A program made the translations under genes and the position numbers. From an uncultured Burkholderiales bacterium (GTDB lineage Bacteria > Pseudomonadota > Gammaproteobacteria > Burkholderiales > Burkholderiaceae_C): 64,000 bases of DNA. Every line of letters starts with the position of its first letter. Within the stretch, counting starts at the first letter, position 1. The notes under the pieces are model-generated. The model was given only the letters and a program-made list of their open reading frames with translations, was not told the origin of the DNA and ran no database searches. Location of the stretch: positions 1 through 64,000 of the forward strand of contig CALMYH010000036.1 of NCBI GenBank assembly GCA_937873395.1. Reading direction: 5' to 3'. Of the stretch, positions 62,162 to 64,000 are shown one piece after another.

Positions 62162-63478
62162 TCAACCGGCCAGCGCGTCCCGCAGACGGTACCACCACAT
62201 GCCCAGCGCCAGACTGGGCGTGCGCATCAGCTTGCCGCCCGGAAAGCGGTGGTGGCGCAGGCGGGCGAACAGGTCGAAACGTTCGGCCTGCCCGGCCACC
62301 GCCTCGGCCACCAGCCGGCCGGCCAGTCCGGTCAGCGCCACGCCGTGGCCGCTGAAGCCCTGCAGGTAGTAGAGGTTGTCGCCCAGCCGGCCGAAGTCGG
62401 GCGAGCGGTTCATGCTGATGTCGACAAAACCGCCCCACAGATGCTCCACCGGCGCCGTCGCCAGCGCCGGAAAGACCTGGCCCATGCGCTGGCGCATGAC
62501 GGCTTCCAGGCGCGTCGGGGTGCGTGTGGTGTAGCTGACGCGCCCGCCGAACAGCATGCGGTGGTCGGCGCTGAAGCGGAAATAGTCGAGTACCACATTG
62601 TTGTCGCAGGCGGCTGCGTTGGACGGGATCAGCCGGCGGCACAGATCAGGATCCAGCGGCGCCGTGCCCAGGATGTAAGTGCCCACCGGCATGATGCGCG
62701 GCGCGATCTCGGGCGCCACCCGGGGCCCGTACTCGGGCAGCATGCAGTTGCCGGCCAGCACGCCGAAGCGCGCCGTCACCTGGCCCTGCTCGGTGCGCGC
62801 CACCAGCGACGCGCCGCGCGTCAGCCCGGTGACCGGCGAGCGCTCGAAGATGCGCACGCCGGCAGCGCGTGCCGCCTCGGCCAGACCCAACGCGTACTTG
62901 AGCGGGTGCAGGTGCCCCGAACGCGACTCGTAGGCCGCAGCGAGGTAGCGGGGACTGTCGATCAGGCGCGGCACCTCGGCACCCTCGGCCCAGTCGCAAG
63001 GAATGCCCAGCGCTTCCAGACCATCCGCTTCCTCGCGCAAGGCACGCACCTTGCGCGCGCTGTCGGCGACGTACAGGTAACCCGGCACCCAGTCACAGGC
63101 GATCCGGTGGCGCCCGATGCGCTGCTGGATCAGGTCCAGGGCTTCGAGCGACATGTCCCAGGCCCGGCGTGCGTCGGCCGCGCCCAGCTGCTGCTCGAAG
63201 GGTTCCTGGCCGCTGGCAAAACCAACGATGGCCTGGCCGCCGTTGCGTCCCGATGCGCCGGAGCCGACACGGTCGGCCTCCAGCAGCACCACCGCATAGC
63301 CCCGTTGGGCCAGCTCCAGCGCGGCACTCAGACCGGCAAAGCCACCACCGACCACCAGCACATCGGCCGTCTGCGCACCTTGCAGCGGCGGGTGGGCCGA
63401 CGGCCGCTGCACGCTGGCCTCGTAGTAACTGCGGCGGTTCAGTCGGGTGTCCGGACCAATGAGGGAACCGTTGGCCAT
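62162..63478 (-). CDS. puuB: Gamma-glutamylputrescine oxidase
   Basis: A 438-residue DAO-family flavoenzyme that oxidises gamma-glutamylputrescine to the aldehyde, releasing ammonia and peroxide. SYYEASVQRP near the N-terminus, the FAD motif VLVVGGGFAGLSAALELAQRGYAVVLLEAD and GSGASGRNGGQ are the PuuB signature. YYLQGFSGHGVALTGLAGRLVAEA is the C-terminal flavin block. The ATG at 63478 lies just past the speB stop, two bases away, so both genes share a transcript. It converges with the MocR gene, with only four bases between. Confidence 0.92.
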   Translation of the reverse strand: MANGSLIGPDTRLNRRSYYEASVQRPSAHPPLQGAQTADVLVVGGGFAGLSAALELAQRGYAVVLLEADRVGSGASGRNGGQAIVGFASGQEPFEQQLGAADARRAWDMSLEALDLIQQRIGRHRIACDWVPGYLYVADSARKVRALREEADGLEALGIPCDWAEGAEVPRLIDSPRYLAAAYESRSGHLHPLKYALGLAEAARAAGVRIFERSPVTGLTRGASLVARTEQGQVTARFGVLAGNCMLPEYGPRVAPEIAPRIMPVGTYILGTAPLDPDLCRRLIPSNAAACDNNVVLDYFRFSADHRMLFGGRVSYTTRTPTRLEAVMRQRMGQVFPALATAPVEHLWGGFVDISMNRSPDFGRLGDNLYYLQGFSGHGVALTGLAGRLVAEAVAGQAERFDLFARLRHHRFPGGKLMRTPSLALGMWWYRLRDALAG

Positions 63479-63480
63479 GA

Positions 63481-64000
63481 TCAGACCTCCGTCAGGCGGC
63501 CCAGCCGGCGGGCCACCTGGCCACACAGGTAGGTCCAGACAAAGCTGGCGGCGGCGTTGCTGGTCAGCTCGGCGTGGTCGTAGGCCGGGGCCACTTCCAC
63601 GCAGTCCATGCCGATCCAGTTCAGATCGGCCAGGGCCTCCAGCAGGGTCAGCACCTGCGAGCTGGTCATGCCGCCGGGCTCGGGTGTGCCGGTGCCGGGC
63701 GCGAACGCCGGGTCCAGGCAGTCGATGTCCAGGCTGAGGTAGCAGGGCCGCTGGCCGATGCGGTCGCGGATCGCCCCGATCACCGGCTGCAGGCCGGCGC
63801 CGTCGAGACCGCGCAGGGCACGGGCGGTGAAGATCTGCCCGCCCTGGTCGGCCACGTACTCGCGCGCCGCGCGCACGCCCGCAGAGCGGATGCCGATCTG
63901 CACCGTGTGGGCGGCGCTGACCAGGCCCTCCTGCAAGGCCTCGTAGGTCCAGGTGCCGTGGCCTGAAGGCTCGCCGAAATGGTCGGTCCAGGTGTCGCAG
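63481..64000 (-). CDS. speB: Agmatinase, C-terminal part
   Basis: The gene is cut by the right edge; about 173 C-terminal residues are visible. The metal-binding CDTWTDHFGEPSGHGTW near the edge, LSLDIDCLDPAFAPGTGTPEPGG (paired Asp residues) and SQVLTLLEALADLNWIGMDCVEVAPAYDHAELTSNAAA are characteristic of the ureohydrolase fold and of agmatinase. It hydrolyses agmatine to putrescine and urea, feeding the pathway below. First gene seen of the speB-puuB unit. Confidence 0.9.
   Translation of the reverse strand, partial: CDTWTDHFGEPSGHGTWTYEALQEGLVSAAHTVQIGIRSAGVRAAREYVADQGGQIFTARALRGLDGAGLQPVIGAIRDRIGQRPCYLSLDIDCLDPAFAPGTGTPEPGGMTSSQVLTLLEALADLNWIGMDCVEVAPAYDHAELTSNAAASFVWTYLCGQVARRLGRLTEV

Overview
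The window is 64 kb of GC-rich (about two thirds GC by eye), gene-dense chromosomal DNA. It suggests a betaproteobacterium of the order Burkholderiales, most likely a Comamonadaceae member such as a Hydrogenophaga or Acidovorax relative. The evidence is a Bug-type solute receptor, a GTP-type PEP carboxykinase, the order mnmG-rsmG-lysE-parA-hydrolase-parB with a cluster of parS sites, and dispersed GC-rich palindromic repeats typical of that family. No tRNA, rRNA, CRISPR array, transposase or prophage was seen, and no stretch longer than 300 bases lacks a gene. About 62 protein genes are called; the first (pckG) and last (speB) are cut by the window edges.

Layout. 0-18 kb is mixed metabolism and regulation: the end of pckG, a LysR regulator, a phosphoesterase, a universal stress protein, a TetR/fasciclin divergent pair, argP divergent from an alanine/glycine:cation symporter with a highly structured leader, an M14 peptidase, a DMT exporter, a Bug receptor, acetoacetyl-CoA synthetase, an NCS2 nucleobase permease, and an aryl-CoA monooxygenase/reductase fusion with a thioesterase. 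18.2-28.9 kb is a phosphonate supercluster: phnDCEE with a Nudix gene on the plus strand, then on the minus strand an AEP-type importer (phnS, phnT, double-domain permease), a flavin oxidase and phnX, and a divergent phnZ-like HD oxygenase. A Pho-box-like sequence lies at the same distance in front of each importer operon. 29-32 kb holds pilU, a cobalamin adenosyltransferase and a GlcD-type oxidase.

32.3-38.2 kb is the origin-proximal chromosome segregation locus (parB, parA, rsmG, mnmG) with four parS sites. 38.3-44.7 kb carries an FMN reductase, a cysteine-cluster protein, a hydrolase, a b561-YceI-YceI operon, a Crp/Fnr regulator with a DUF2892 membrane protein, a class II aldolase and a kinase-like protein. 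44.8-64 kb is a putrescine/agmatine utilisation region: speB, puuB, a MocR regulator, puuD, puuA, spuC-type transaminase, potFGHI importer, puuC, gabT and a second glutamine synthetase, interrupted by selO and a cardiolipin-synthase-like gene.

How the genes work together. The polyamine genes give a near-complete route: uptake by PotFGHI, agmatine to putrescine by SpeB, gamma-glutamylation (PuuA), oxidation (PuuB, PuuC), hydrolysis (PuuD) to GABA and transamination (GabT), with SpuC as a direct bypass. The phosphonate genes give two importers and two phosphate-releasing enzymes (PhnX, PhnZ-like), but the usual first-step partners PhnW and PhnY are not in the window; a TIGR03364-type flavin oxidase sits where PhnW would be expected. 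The observations most worth checking are this pathway variant with its paired Pho boxes, the structured leader before the symporter, palindromic repeats inserted in frame into rsmG and aacS, and a minicistron in front of phnZ.
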